Shown piece after piece: positions 32,390-41,971 of a stretch of 50,217 nt of DNA. Position numbers and translations under genes: made by a program. Source of the stretch: JAZKIX01 sp040384645 (GTDB lineage: Bacteria > Pseudomonadota > Gammaproteobacteria > Burkholderiales > Burkholderiaceae_D). The number at the start of each line of letters is the position of its first letter. Positions within the stretch are counted from its first letter, which is position 1. Location of the stretch: the NCBI GenBank assembly GCA_040384645.1, contig JAZKIX010000108.1:1-50217 (forward strand), in the 5' to 3' direction. The notes under the pieces were generated by a model, which worked only from the letters and a program-made list of their open reading frames with translations, made no database searches and was not told the DNA's origin.

Positions 32390-35300
32390 ATGTCTTTCGA
32401 CCTGAAAAAATCTTTACCAAAATCCGGCACCCGCTTCGCCCTGCCCGCCTTGCACGGCTCTGCCGATGCCTATGTGATCGCGCAAGCGGCTGCCACGCTG
32501 AAATCCGAAAAACGCATGCTGGCGGTGGTCGTCGCCAATGCCAGCGACGCCCAGCGCTTGCTGGATGAAATCCCGTGGTTTGGCACCGATGCAAAGAATC
32601 CCTTGCGCTGCCATTTGCTGCCCGATTGGGAAACCCTGCCCTACGATGCCTTTTCCCCGCATCAAGACCTGGTGTCGGAACGGCTGGCAACTTTATATGA
32701 AATTCAAAACGGTCAATGCGATGTCTTGATCGTGCCCGCCACCACGGCGCTGGTGCGAATCGCGCCGCCCTCTTTCCTCGCCGCATATACTTTCTTCTTC
32801 AAGCAAGGTGAAAAGCTCGATGAAACACGGCTCAAGACGCAATTGACGCTGGCCGGTTATACCCATGTCTCACAAGTGATGTCGCCCGGCGAGTACTCGG
32901 TGCGTGGCGGCTTGATCGACCTGTTCCCGATGGGATCGAGCTTGCCGTACCGGCTCGACCTGTTTGGCGATACGATTGAAACCATCCGCACTTTTGATGC
33001 CGATACCCAGCGCTCGCTGTATCCGGTCAAGGAAGTGCGCTTGCTGCCGGGGCGTGAATTCCCGATGGATGAAAAAGGCCGCACCGCTTTTCGCAACCGC
33101 TGGCGCGAAACCTTCGAGGGCGATCCGTCGCGCTCGATTGTCTACAAAGACATTAGCAGCGGCATCGCCTCGGCCGGAATTGAATATTATCTACCGTTGT
33201 TTTTCGAGCAAACCGCCACGCTGTTTGAATACTTGCCGGCGGACGTCACGTTCACGCTGGTCGGCGATATCGATGGCGCGATCAAGCGTTTCTGGAGCGA
33301 CACCCAATCGCGCTACAAGTTTTTAAAGTCCGACCGCGAGCGCCCGCTGCTGGCGCCGGAAGCTCTGTTTCTCACCGATGAAGATTTTTTCACGCTGGCC
33401 AAGCCGTATGGGCGCTGGATCGTCACGCATAGCGACGCCGCTTCGGAACTGTCGAGCCCGATTCCGAATATCGCGGTCAATCGCCGCATCGACGATCCAC
33501 TCACCAATCTGCGCTCGTATTTATTGCAGAGCAAGAAGCGTGTGATGATTTGCGCCGAATCGAATGGCCGGCGCGAAACACTGCAGCAATACTTCAACGA
33601 ATACGATCTCAAGCTGACGCCGTGCGAAGGCTTCGAGGGCTTTCAATATTCGGATGCCAAACTGATGCTGGGCGTGGCGCCGCTGCACGCCGGTTTCGAG
33701 TTATTCACGCCCGATGGCAACCTGGTTTTCATCACTGAAACCGAGTTGTATGCCGGTTCCGGGCGGCGTGCCGGCAAGAAAAAGCAAGAAGGCGCGACCC
33801 AGGTCGAGTCGATGGTGCGCGATCTGTCGGAGTTGAAAATCGGCGATCCGGTAGTTCACATCAATCATGGCATCGGTCGTTACATGGGTCTCACCAGCAT
33901 GGACTTGGGCGATGGCGAGACCGAATTCCTGCATCTGGAATACGCCAAGGAAACCAAGCTATATGTGCCGGTATCGCAACTGCACGTCATCTCGCGATAT
34001 TCCGGCGCCTCGCCGGAAGACGCGCCCTTGCATGCACTCGGTTCCGGCCATTGGGAAAAAGCCAAACGCAAGGCCGCGCAGCAAGTGCGCGACACCGCCG
34101 CCGAATTGCTCAACCTGTACGCCCGCCGCGCCTTGCGCCAGGGCCATTCTTTCGAATATTCGGCGCACGATTACGAGCGTTTTGCCGACAGCTTCGGCTT
34201 TGAAGAAACCCCGGACCAGGACGCCGCCATCAGCGCCGTGATCAAGGACATGACCGGCGGCAAACCGATGGATCGGCTGGTGTGCGGCGATGTCGGTTTT
34301 GGCAAGACCGAAGTCGCCCTGCGCGCCGCGTTCATTGCGGTCATGGGAGGCAAGCAAGTGGCGATTCTGGCGCCGACCACGCTGCTGGCCGAGCAACATG
34401 CGCAGACTTTTGCCGACCGCTTCTCTGATTGGCCAGTGCGCATTGCCGAACTGTCGCGCTTTCGTAGTGGCAAGGAAATCACCGCCGCCATCAAAGGCAT
34501 GGCCGACGGCACCATCGATATCGTGATCGGCACCCACAAGCTGCTGTCTGACGATGTCAAATTTTCGCGCCTCGGTCTGGTCATCATCGATGAAGAACAT
34601 CGTTTCGGCGTGCGCCAGAAAGAAACCCTGAAAGCCTTGCGCGCTGAAGTCGATGTCTTGACCCTGACCGCGACGCCAATCCCGCGCACGCTCGGCATGG
34701 CGCTGGAAGGCTTGCGCGACTTTTCCATCATCGCGACCGCGCCACAAAAACGGCTGGCGATCAAGACCTTCGTGCGTAGCGAAAACGAATCGATCATCCG
34801 CGAAGCCTGCCTGCGCGAACTGAAACGCGGCGGTCAGGTGTACTTTCTGCACAATGAAGTTGAAACCATCCAGAACCGTTTCGCCATGCTGCAAGAACTA
34901 TTGCCGGAAGCGCGTATCGCGGTCGGCCACGGCCAAATGCACGAGCGTGACCTGGAAAAAGTGATGCGCGATTTCGTTGCGCAACGTTTCAATATCCTGC
35001 TTTGCACCACCATCATCGAAACCGGGATCGATGTCCCGACCGCCAACACCATCATCATGCATCGCGCCGATAAATTCGGCCTGGCGCAACTGCATCAACT
35101 GCGTGGCCGGGTCGGCCGCTCGCATCATCAGGCCTATGCCTATCTGCTGGTGACCGACGTGCAAGGTTTGACCAAGCTGGCGCAGCGCCGGTTGGATGCG
35201 ATTCAACAGATGGAAGAATTGGGCAGCGGCTTTTACCTCGCCATGCACGATCTGGAAATCCGCGGCGCCGGCGAAGTATTGGGCGACAACCAATCCGGTG

Positions 35301-35836
35301 AAATGCACGAGATCGGCTTCCAGCTCTATTCCGACATGCTTAATGAAGCGGTGCGTTCGCTCAAGAATGGCAAGGAACCCGACCTCGCCGCGCCGCTCTC
35401 GACCACTACGGAAATCAATCTGCATGTGCCGGCGCTGTTGCCAAGCGACTTTTGCGGCGACGTGCATGAGCGGCTGTCGATCTACAAACGTCTGGCCAAT
35501 TGTGAGACGCAAGGCAAGATCGACGACTTGCAAGAAGAAATGATCGACCGTTTCGGCAAACTGCCCGATCCGGTCAAGGCATTGGTCGAAACGCACCGCC
35601 TGCGGGTATCGGCCAAGACGGTCGGTATCATCAAGATCGATGCCCACGGCGAAGCGGCAGTGTTGCAATTCATGCCCAAGCCACCGTTCGAGGCGATCCG
35701 TATCATCGAGCTGATCCAGAAAAATCGCCATATCAAACTGAATGGTCAAGACAAGTTGCGCATCACCGCCAATATGCCCGATCTGGCCGCCCGCGTGGCT
35801 CAGATCAAGACCACGATCCGCGCCCTGAGCACCTAG
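32390..35836 (+). CDS. mfd: Transcription-repair coupling factor Mfd
   Basis: Mfd pushes stalled RNA polymerase off DNA lesions and recruits UvrA. The 1148-residue protein has the UvrB-like N-terminal module (HLLPDWETLPYDAFSPHQDL), the RNA-polymerase interaction domain (IGDPVVHINHGIGRYMGL, ~490), the SF2 motor (CGDVGFGKTEVALRAAF, IIDEEHRFG, TATPIPRTL, GRVGRSHHQAYAYL) and the C-terminal TRCF domain. The length matches the family. I chose ATG at 32390 (MSFDLKKSLPKSGTRFALP); the upstream 38 codons are an open but unlikely extension. serB follows 34 bp later on the same strand. Confidence 0.96.
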   Translation: MSFDLKKSLPKSGTRFALPALHGSADAYVIAQAAATLKSEKRMLAVVVANASDAQRLLDEIPWFGTDAKNPLRCHLLPDWETLPYDAFSPHQDLVSERLATLYEIQNGQCDVLIVPATTALVRIAPPSFLAAYTFFFKQGEKLDETRLKTQLTLAGYTHVSQVMSPGEYSVRGGLIDLFPMGSSLPYRLDLFGDTIETIRTFDADTQRSLYPVKEVRLLPGREFPMDEKGRTAFRNRWRETFEGDPSRSIVYKDISSGIASAGIEYYLPLFFEQTATLFEYLPADVTFTLVGDIDGAIKRFWSDTQSRYKFLKSDRERPLLAPEALFLTDEDFFTLAKPYGRWIVTHSDAASELSSPIPNIAVNRRIDDPLTNLRSYLLQSKKRVMICAESNGRRETLQQYFNEYDLKLTPCEGFEGFQYSDAKLMLGVAPLHAGFELFTPDGNLVFITETELYAGSGRRAGKKKQEGATQVESMVRDLSELKIGDPVVHINHGIGRYMGLTSMDLGDGETEFLHLEYAKETKLYVPVSQLHVISRYSGASPEDAPLHALGSGHWEKAKRKAAQQVRDTAAELLNLYARRALRQGHSFEYSAHDYERFADSFGFEETPDQDAAISAVIKDMTGGKPMDRLVCGDVGFGKTEVALRAAFIAVMGGKQVAILAPTTLLAEQHAQTFADRFSDWPVRIAELSRFRSGKEITAAIKGMADGTIDIVIGTHKLLSDDVKFSRLGLVIIDEEHRFGVRQKETLKALRAEVDVLTLTATPIPRTLGMALEGLRDFSIIATAPQKRLAIKTFVRSENESIIREACLRELKRGGQVYFLHNEVETIQNRFAMLQELLPEARIAVGHGQMHERDLEKVMRDFVAQRFNILLCTTIIETGIDVPTANTIIMHRADKFGLAQLHQLRGRVGRSHHQAYAYLLVTDVQGLTKLAQRRLDAIQQMEELGSGFYLAMHDLEIRGAGEVLGDNQSGEMHEIGFQLYSDMLNEAVRSLKNGKEPDLAAPLSTTTEINLHVPALLPSDFCGDVHERLSIYKRLANCETQGKIDDLQEEMIDRFGKLPDPVKALVETHRLRVSAKTVGIIKIDAHGEAAVLQFMPKPPFEAIRIIELIQKNRHIKLNGQDKLRITANMPDLAARVAQIKTTIRALST

Positions 35837-35870
35837 AACAATTCACTTCGTACTATTTACCTTATTTCTT

Positions 35871-36725
35871 ATGCTCAATTTGATCCTGCAAGGCTTGCAC
35901 ACCGACGTCGCCACCATCGAACACGTCGCCGCCATATCAAACATCGTCTTAGCCAAATCCCACACCACTATTGGCACTAGCGTATTTCGCTGCGAAGATG
36001 TGACGTTTTCCGACGACATCAAGACATTGGTCGAGAAACGCGCGTTGCGGGCGCAGCTCGACGCGACATTCGTTGAATCCGAGCGCAAGTTGTCGGAATT
36101 CAAGCTGCTGGCGATGGACATGGATTCGACCCTGATCACCATCGAATGCATCGATGAAATCGCCGACATGCAAGGGCTGAAACCGCAAGTGGCGGCGATT
36201 ACCGAAGCGGCCATGCGCGGCGAAATCGAATTCAAGGAAAGCCTGACCCGGCGCGTGTCCCTGCTGGCCGGCCTGGATGCCAGCGCCCTACAGCGCGTCT
36301 ACGACGAGCGCCTGCAGCTGTCGATGGGCGCCGAACCGATGCTGGCCGCGATTAAAGCTGCCGGCATCAAAACACTGCTGGTATCGGGCGGCTTTACCTT
36401 CTTTACCGACCGTATGAAGGCACGCTTGGGCCTCGATTACACCCATTCCAACCAGCTCGAAATCATCGACGGCAAATTGACCGGCCGCGTAGTCGGCGGC
36501 ATCGTCGATGCCGAAGAAAAGAGACGCACAGTCGAACGCGTTTGCCTGGAACTGGGCATCACGCCGCAAGAAACCATCGTCATGGGCGATGGCGCCAATG
36601 ACTTGAAAATGATGAGCATCGCCGGTCTGTCGGTCGCTTTCCGCGCCAAGCCGGTGGTACGGGCGCAAGCCGATGTGGCTTTGAATTTTGTTGGGCTGGA
36701 TGGCATTTTGGCGCTTTTGGGGTAA
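35871..36725 (+). CDS. serB: Phosphoserine phosphatase SerB
   Basis: SerB performs the last step of serine synthesis, removing phosphate from O-phosphoserine. This HAD-family enzyme of 284 residues has an N-terminal ACT-like part (~1-70), the catalytic motif LAMDMDSTLI with D83 and D85, motif II LLVSGGFTFF, the lysine region and motif III VMGDGANDLKMM. The length is normal for the SerB type. The start is ATG at 35871, directly after mfd, and they may share a transcript. The stop codon at 36723-36725 touches the next copy of the dispersed repeat. Confidence 0.95.
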   Translation: MLNLILQGLHTDVATIEHVAAISNIVLAKSHTTIGTSVFRCEDVTFSDDIKTLVEKRALRAQLDATFVESERKLSEFKLLAMDMDSTLITIECIDEIADMQGLKPQVAAITEAAMRGEIEFKESLTRRVSLLAGLDASALQRVYDERLQLSMGAEPMLAAIKAAGIKTLLVSGGFTFFTDRMKARLGLDYTHSNQLEIIDGKLTGRVVGGIVDAEEKRRTVERVCLELGITPQETIVMGDGANDLKMMSIAGLSVAFRAKPVVRAQADVALNFVGLDGILALLG

Positions 36726-36804
36726 AAATATACTCCCTAGTGTATTTTTAAAGGTGCTTTAAAGATGTGCGGGATCGGCATTGTTTATGCCTATACCCCC
36801 TCAA
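36724..36804 (+). repeat. Dispersed ~80-bp intergenic repeat, copy 8
   Basis: It reads AAAAATATACT-CCCTAG-TGTATTTTTAAAGG, then TGTGCGGGATCGGCATTG, then ATGCCTATACCCCC. GGCAT/ATGCC forms a perfect inner stem. It begins inside the serB stop codon and ends 28 bp before the GNAT gene. Confidence 0.88.
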
Positions 36805-36831
36805 TTTCAATGTAAACAAGTGTAATCACAC

Positions 36832-37323
36832 ATGATTAACATCCTCGATGCTGACCTTCACAACCCGGTTCATGCCAGCGCCTTGCTGCTCCTGCTTAAT
36901 CAATATGCCTGCGATCCGATGGGCGGCAGCGCACAGTTATCGGACTACGCCCAAGCCAACCTGATCGACCAACTGCGCCAACGCCGCAACGTCCGCGCAG
37001 TGCTAGCTTTTGTCGATGAAGCACCGGCAGGACTAGCGATTTGCATCGAAGGATTTTCTACTTTCGCCTGCAAGCCGCTGCTCAATATTCACGACCTGGC
37101 AGTGAGTGAACAATTTCGCGGCATGGGAATCGGCAAACGCTTGATCGAACGCGTCGCGCAGATTGCACTATCGCTCGATTGCTGCAAGATCACGTTGGAA
37201 GTTTTACAGGGCAATCATGCCGCGCAGGCGCTGTATAAATCGTGCGGATTTGCCGGGTATGCGCTTGATCCGAAGATGGGGACGGCGGTGTTTTTGCAGA
37301 GGAAACTGAGATTGGATTTGTAG
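36832..37323 (+). CDS. GNAT-family N-acetyltransferase
   Basis: This 163-residue single-domain acyltransferase has the GNAT order: substrate-side helices, the strand LLNIHDLAVSEQFRGMGIGK with the acetyl-CoA loop RGMGIGK (motif A, ~100-106), and motif B LEVLQGNHAAQALYKSCGFAGY near the C terminus. The substrate, small molecule or protein, cannot be told. It starts at ATG 36832 and stands between the repeat and a convergent YceI gene. Confidence 0.85.
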   Translation: MINILDADLHNPVHASALLLLLNQYACDPMGGSAQLSDYAQANLIDQLRQRRNVRAVLAFVDEAPAGLAICIEGFSTFACKPLLNIHDLAVSEQFRGMGIGKRLIERVAQIALSLDCCKITLEVLQGNHAAQALYKSCGFAGYALDPKMGTAVFLQRKLRLDL

Positions 37324-37353
37324 CCGCGATCTAACTCAGATCGGGGCCGGTGG

Positions 37354-38049
37354 TTACCTGGCCACTAGCCGAAACCGCAAATCCAGCCCATCTTCCACCC
37401 GCATCGCCCCGCCCAATACGGAGAACGGCACTATCCCAAAATCTGTCTGATTGAACGACAGGCGTCCCGTTATCACCATCCGGCCTGCATTATTTTCAAT
37501 CTGTGCCGGCACTTCAAATATGCGCTTGACGCCATGCAAGTTGATCGCTACTTGCAGATTGGGCTGCACCGGATCGGCGCGTGTAATGCCGATCAGGACA
37601 GTGGGGAAACGCGCCGCCTCCAACACTTTATTGAGCATGTTCTGGCGCGTGCCTTCGATGGCGTCTAGCGATGGCTGGGTATCGAAACCGGCTTCGGCGC
37701 GCAGGGCGGGTTCATCGACGACGAGCTGGTCGAGCTGGATAATCAGGTCAGCACGGCCAGCCTCGGGGTCGATGAAGCCGCGGATATCGTGTGCAGCGAC
37801 GACGTGATTGTGGCCTAAATGGGCTAGGCGGCCGCCGCGATGCACTTCGATCACGACGATGGAATCGGTGGTGTCGATTTGCAAGACTTTGCGGCCTTGG
37901 GTCTGGGCTTGGCGGTAATAGTCTTCGGGGAAGGTGGCGGTGGCTTCGAGAGCGGGCGCGACTGTCGGGATTGTTGGCGGTGCGCTGCAACTTGCTAACA
38001 GGAGCAGACAGGCTAACGAAAGAGAAAATAGATTCAAACGGATTGGCAT
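37354..38049 (-). CDS. YceI-family lipoprotein
   Basis: This 231-residue protein has a lipoprotein signal with lipobox LLASC near residue 21, so the mature protein should be lipid-anchored in the periplasm. It then has a YceI-like lipocalin beta barrel with VLQIDTTDSIVVIEVHRGG, RLAHLGHNHVV and the late strand ITGRLSFNQTDFGIVPFSVL. YceI proteins bind isoprenoid-type lipids such as polyprenyl chains. It is a single gene with a large hairpin repeat between its start and the end of rlmD upstream. Confidence 0.82.
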   Translation of the reverse strand: MPIRLNLFSLSLACLLLLASCSAPPTIPTVAPALEATATFPEDYYRQAQTQGRKVLQIDTTDSIVVIEVHRGGRLAHLGHNHVVAAHDIRGFIDPEAGRADLIIQLDQLVVDEPALRAEAGFDTQPSLDAIEGTRQNMLNKVLEAARFPTVLIGITRADPVQPNLQVAINLHGVKRIFEVPAQIENNAGRMVITGRLSFNQTDFGIVPFSVLGGAMRVEDGLDLRFRLVAR

Positions 38050-38083
38050 GTTGTCTCCACTATGGGTTTCTCTGTCATCTGAG

Positions 38084-38260
38084 GCAGCGATTCATTTTGT
38101 CGACGCCACTGGTGGTCTCCTCCCCTTTCAAGGGGGAGGTTGGGAGGGGGATGGGTTTCGGTGGCTTCGATGCATAGCATAAGAAACCCATCCCCACCCT
38201 AGCCCTCCCCTTGAAAGGGAGGGGACTAAAACCAGTGGCGTCGACAAAATGAATCGTTGC
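38084..38260. repeat. Large ~175-bp hairpin (inverted repeat with ~75-bp arms)
   Basis: Left arm 38084-38159 and right arm 38183-38260 are inverse copies. The outer 30 bases (GATTCATTTTGTCGACGCCA...) match with one mismatch, and the inner part pairs GAAACCCATCCCC with GGGGATGGGTTTC and CTCCCC with GGGGAG with some differences. The loop is about 23 bases. It could be a MITE-like element or a palindromic repeat that ends rlmD transcription. Confidence 0.88.
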
Positions 38261-38268
38261 CGCAATAC

Positions 38269-39609
38269 TCAAACCAACTCAAACACCGCCATCGATTCCA
38301 CATGCGAAGTATGTGGAAACATATTGATGACGCCCGCTTTTTTCAAAACATAGCCACCTTCATGCACCAGCAAAGCAGCATCGCGTGCCAGGGTCGACGG
38401 GCTGCAAGACACATAGACGATCCGTTTCGGCTTGAATTCCGGGTGACTTGCACCGAGTTTGACGATCGCCTCGCACAGCGCCATGGCGCCGTCGCGCGGC
38501 GGGTCGATCAACATACGGTCGAATTTGCCGAGCGCGACCAAATCTTCCGCAGTGACTTCAAACAAGTTACGGGTGCTAAACGATGTCTTGGCAGACAGGC
38601 CGTTGGCGACCGCGTTTTCTTGTGCGCGTTCGGTCAGGATGGCGCTGCCTTCGATGCCGACCACTTCGCGCGCCATGGTCGCTATCGGCAGGGTGAAGTT
38701 GCCTAGGCCACAGAACAGGTCGGCGATGCGTTCGTCCGGCTGGGCGTCGAGCAGTTGCAATGCGCGGGCCACCATGATGCGGTTGATGTGGTGGTTGACT
38801 TGGGTAAAGTCGGTCGGCTTGAAGGGCATCTTAACGCCGAATTCGGGCAGCAAATAATGCAGGTTGTTACCTTCAGGGTAATACGGCACGGCCGTTTCCG
38901 GCCCCTTGGTTTGTAGCCACCATTGGATTTTGTAGTGATCGGCGAAGGCTTTGAGTTTGACCTCATCGTCCTCAGTCAAGGGTGCCATGATGCGCAAAAC
39001 CATGGCGGTCACGTCTTCGCCGACAGCCAGTTCGATCTGCGGCATGTGCTCGATGATAGAGAGCGAGCCGATTAATTCGCGCAGCGGCAATAACATAGCG
39101 GAAACATGCGGCGGAATCACTTCGCAGCTTTTCATGTCGGCCACGAAAGCTGATTTTTTTTCATGGAAACCGACCAGCACCGCGTTCTTTTTCTTGACGT
39201 GGCGTACCGATAAACGGGCGCGATAGCGATAGCCCCAGGTCGGGCCGTAAATCGGGCGCATGATGTTGTCAGCGTGGACTTTGCCGATGTGCCAAAGGTT
39301 GTCTTCCAGCACGCGTTGCTTAGTGGCGACTTGGGCCGATGGCTCCAGATGCTGCATGGCACAACCGCCGCAGGTGCCAAAATATTCGCATTTGGGCTTG
39401 GTGCGCAAGGATGACTCGCGATGCAAGACCGTCATGTAGGCGGCTTCCCAATTTTTCTTTTTCTTGAAAGTGCTGTAGCTGACACGTTCGCCGGGCAAGG
39501 CGCCTTCGACAAAAATGACTTTGCCGGGGCTGCCATCTTCGTTATCGATATGGCCAACGCCGCGCGCGTCCATGTCGAGGGATTTTATTTCGATTGAATT
39601 TTCGTACAT
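38269..39609 (-). CDS. rlmD: 23S rRNA (uracil-1939-C5)-methyltransferase RlmD
   Basis: RlmD methylates U1939 of 23S rRNA using SAM. The 446-residue protein has an N-terminal TRAM domain (KSLDMDARGVGHIDNEDGSP), an iron-sulfur binding cluster CEYFGTCGGCAMQHL (C-x5-C-x2-C, a fourth Cys further on), the SAM motif IADLFCGLGNFTLPIA, and the catalytic DPPRDGA and YVSCSPSTLARD motifs. The start is ATG at 39609; the longer frame to 39648 lacks family similarity. It lies downstream of rpoS, as usual in this order. Confidence 0.95.
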   Translation of the reverse strand: MYENSIEIKSLDMDARGVGHIDNEDGSPGKVIFVEGALPGERVSYSTFKKKKNWEAAYMTVLHRESSLRTKPKCEYFGTCGGCAMQHLEPSAQVATKQRVLEDNLWHIGKVHADNIMRPIYGPTWGYRYRARLSVRHVKKKNAVLVGFHEKKSAFVADMKSCEVIPPHVSAMLLPLRELIGSLSIIEHMPQIELAVGEDVTAMVLRIMAPLTEDDEVKLKAFADHYKIQWWLQTKGPETAVPYYPEGNNLHYLLPEFGVKMPFKPTDFTQVNHHINRIMVARALQLLDAQPDERIADLFCGLGNFTLPIATMAREVVGIEGSAILTERAQENAVANGLSAKTSFSTRNLFEVTAEDLVALGKFDRMLIDPPRDGAMALCEAIVKLGASHPEFKPKRIVYVSCSPSTLARDAALLVHEGGYVLKKAGVINMFPHTSHVESMAVFELV

Positions 39610-39727
39610 AGGGGATCGGTAAATGAAAAACATCCGGCACGGGTTCACACCCGTCCAGAACTTAGGTAAACATACGTTGAATAAAAGGTGAAATCAGTCT
39701 GGCAATAGTCGGGCAAACGCGATCCAG

Positions 39728-40764
39728 CTATAACAAAGCATCGCGCCCGACACCGCGTGCTGCCATCGCACGCTTGAGTTTTAACAGCGCTTCTTGCTGG
39801 ATCTGGCGTACCCGCTCGCGGGTGACGCCCATCTCATCGGCCAACGTTTCCAATGTGGCAGGATCGTCATTGTCGAGGCCAAAACGACGCATGATAACAA
39901 TGCGCTGTTTGTCCGGCAGCGTGCCGAGCCAGTCGCGCACCAGGATTGTCATTTCATGATGTTCGGCCCGAGAATCGGGACCATCGGCACTGTCGCCCGG
40001 CAGCAAATCCATCAAGCTCGATTGCGGATCGTTGTCCAGCGGCGCGTCGAGCGAGGTGGCGTGGTCCGACAGGCTGAGGATATCGAGCACTTCTTCCACC
40101 GGGCGGCCAACCAGGTGGGCGATATCTTCGGCAGCGGCGTCGTGGCCGTTGTGTTGTTGCGCTTCCAGATGGTANNNNNNNNNNATTTGGCGCGCAAGAT
40201 CTGGTTCAATTCGCGCACCATATGTACCGGCAGACGCACGGTACGGGCTTGATTCATGATGGCGCGTTCGATGCTTTGGCGAATCCACCAGGTGGCGTAG
40301 GTCGAGAAGCGGAAACCCCGTTCCGGCTCGAATTTATCGATAGCACGCATCAGGCCCAGATTGCCTTCCTCAATCATGTCGAGCAAGACCACACCGCGGT
40401 TGATGTAATGTTTGGCGATCGATACCACCAGCCTCAGGTTATGCTCGATCATCTTTTGCCGGGCGCTAAAGTTGCCGGCCTTGGCTAGCGTGGCGAAATG
40501 GACTTCTTCCGGCACCGTCAGCAACGGACGCATGCCAATTTGATTGAGGTAATGTTGGGTGGTATCGGTCGACAGCTCGGCCGCCAATACTTTCTTCAGT
40601 TCATCGACGGTATCGACCACCACAATCGTGGCGGTGCTAGCGGTGCTGGCGGCGCGGCCATGATCGCTATCCTCTTCACCCAATTCGGCCATATCGGACG
40701 AGTCTTCGGCATAGTCATCGGGTTCCAGCTCTTCATCCAGCTTGTCCTGTGGCATATGTGTCAC
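39728..40764 (-). CDS. rpoS: RNA polymerase sigma factor RpoS (with spurious gap)
   Basis: RpoS is the stationary-phase and stress sigma factor. The sequence has an acidic N terminus, region 1.2 (TQHYLNQIGMRPLLT), region 2 (GNLGLMRAIDKFEPERGFRF, YATWWIRQSIERAI), region 3 and region 4 (TLPDKQRIVIMRRFGLDND, GVTRERVRQIQQEALLKL). Ten N at 40175-40184 split it. The flanks read LRAK and YHLEAQQ. Removing the N and one duplicated T gives exactly 342 codons, so the gene is probably intact at 341 residues. nlpD lies 42 bp upstream, the normal arrangement from which rpoS is often transcribed. Confidence 0.95.
40175..40184. other. Assembly gap (10 N) of probably zero true length in rpoS
   Basis: The minus-strand flanks GCCAAAT and TACCATCTG overlap by one T, giving AAA TAC CAT in frame with nothing missing. 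Confidence 0.7.
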
Positions 40765-40806
40765 TCTCGTCTCAGCGTGATTGTTTCAGCAGATATCAAT
40801 GATTCG

Positions 40807-41904
40807 TCAACGATTCGGCAGGAATCGGGTCGGGTCAACGGGTTTGCCTTGCTGGCGTATTTCAAAATGCAATTTAATCGCGTCGGCGTCGGAATTGCCC
40901 ATTTCGGCAATCAATTGGCCTTTATTGACGCTCTGACCTTCTTTTACGACGATGGTTTTATTGTGGGCATAGGCCGACAATAGATTATTGGTATGTTTCA
41001 CAATCACCAGATTGCCATAGCCACGGATGCCGCTGCCGGCGTACATGACTTTGCCGGAACCGGCGGCCAATACTTGTTGCCCCAATTTGCCGGCGATGTC
41101 GATACCCTTGCTTTTGCCTTCGTCGAAATTGGCAATGATCTTGCCATCGGTGGGCCAGATCCAGGACAGGGCTTCTTCGTCGCCGTTATTGACCACGACG
41201 GGCGTCGTCGGCTTTTCTACGGTTTTAGACGGCTCGGCTTTCACACTCGGCGGCAAAGCTAGCGGCGGCGCCGTCATTGCTGCTTGTGCCGGTGTTACGG
41301 TTGTATTGGCAGAATTGCTAGTCGCATCGCCTTTCTGTAATTCTGCCAACGCAGTTTCAGAGAATGGCCGCTTGTCGCCACGCGGCGTGCTTTTGGTAAC
41401 GATACCGGGGGTGGACATGGTGGCCGATGGCGGGACTGCCGGCGGCGTTGCTACCGGTGCGATCGCTGTAGTAGTCACACTTGGCGTCGTCAACGGCCGT
41501 GTCTCGACACCGGAACTACTGCTGACGCTGGCGGTCTGCGCCGCGCCAGTGGTCACAGTGCCAGCATCGGGCGGCTGCACGCGCAGCACTTGATCGACCT
41601 TGATATCGTTGGGGTTGACTAGATTATTCCAGATCACCAGGTCGCGATAATTTTGTCCATTTTCCAGGGCGATATGGATCAGGGTATCGCCCTTTTTGAC
41701 GGTGTAATTCGCCCGGCCATCGGCGCTGTCGCCCTTGTCGGCCAGTTTGCCGGCGGTCACGCTGTGATTAGTGCTACTGCGTGAAGCGTCGCCCGATTTG
41801 CCGTGCGGCGAACGGTCGACCATTGGTGCCAGCGTCTGCGTGCTGCCGCAGGCGGCCAAGGTGCCGGCCAGCAATGTCAAAAATAAGATTCGTTTGTTAT
41901 TCAT
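40807..41904 (-). CDS. nlpD: NlpD-type LysM / M23 murein hydrolase activator lipoprotein
   Basis: NlpD activates the cell-wall amidase that splits daughter cells. The 365-residue protein has a lipoprotein signal with lipobox LAAC (~18-21), a LysM peptidoglycan-binding domain (YTVKKGDTLIHIALENGQNY), a long Ser/Thr/Pro/Ala-rich linker and a C-terminal M23 domain (SKGIDIAGKLGQQVLAAGSG, HTNNLLSAYAHNKTI). The M23 zinc ligands look degenerate, as in the activator group. The start ATG at 41904 is chosen because the signal peptide begins there. It is in the surE-pcm-nlpD-rpoS series. Confidence 0.92.
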   Translation of the reverse strand: MNNKRILFLTLLAGTLAACGSTQTLAPMVDRSPHGKSGDASRSSTNHSVTAGKLADKGDSADGRANYTVKKGDTLIHIALENGQNYRDLVIWNNLVNPNDIKVDQVLRVQPPDAGTVTTGAAQTASVSSSSGVETRPLTTPSVTTTAIAPVATPPAVPPSATMSTPGIVTKSTPRGDKRPFSETALAELQKGDATSNSANTTVTPAQAAMTAPPLALPPSVKAEPSKTVEKPTTPVVVNNGDEEALSWIWPTDGKIIANFDEGKSKGIDIAGKLGQQVLAAGSGKVMYAGSGIRGYGNLVIVKHTNNLLSAYAHNKTIVVKEGQSVNKGQLIAEMGNSDADAIKLHFEIRQQGKPVDPTRFLPNR

Positions 41905-41971
41905 CTCGTTCACATCAAATATGGGTTGGCCAAAGCGCGCGCAGTATATCCGCAAAATCCAAACGCGGAAT

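Noticed and set aside
39631..39660. Terminator after rpoS (ACGGGT/ACCCGT hairpin)
   Set aside because: The stem is only six pairs and no T run follows on the minus strand, so I do not call it.
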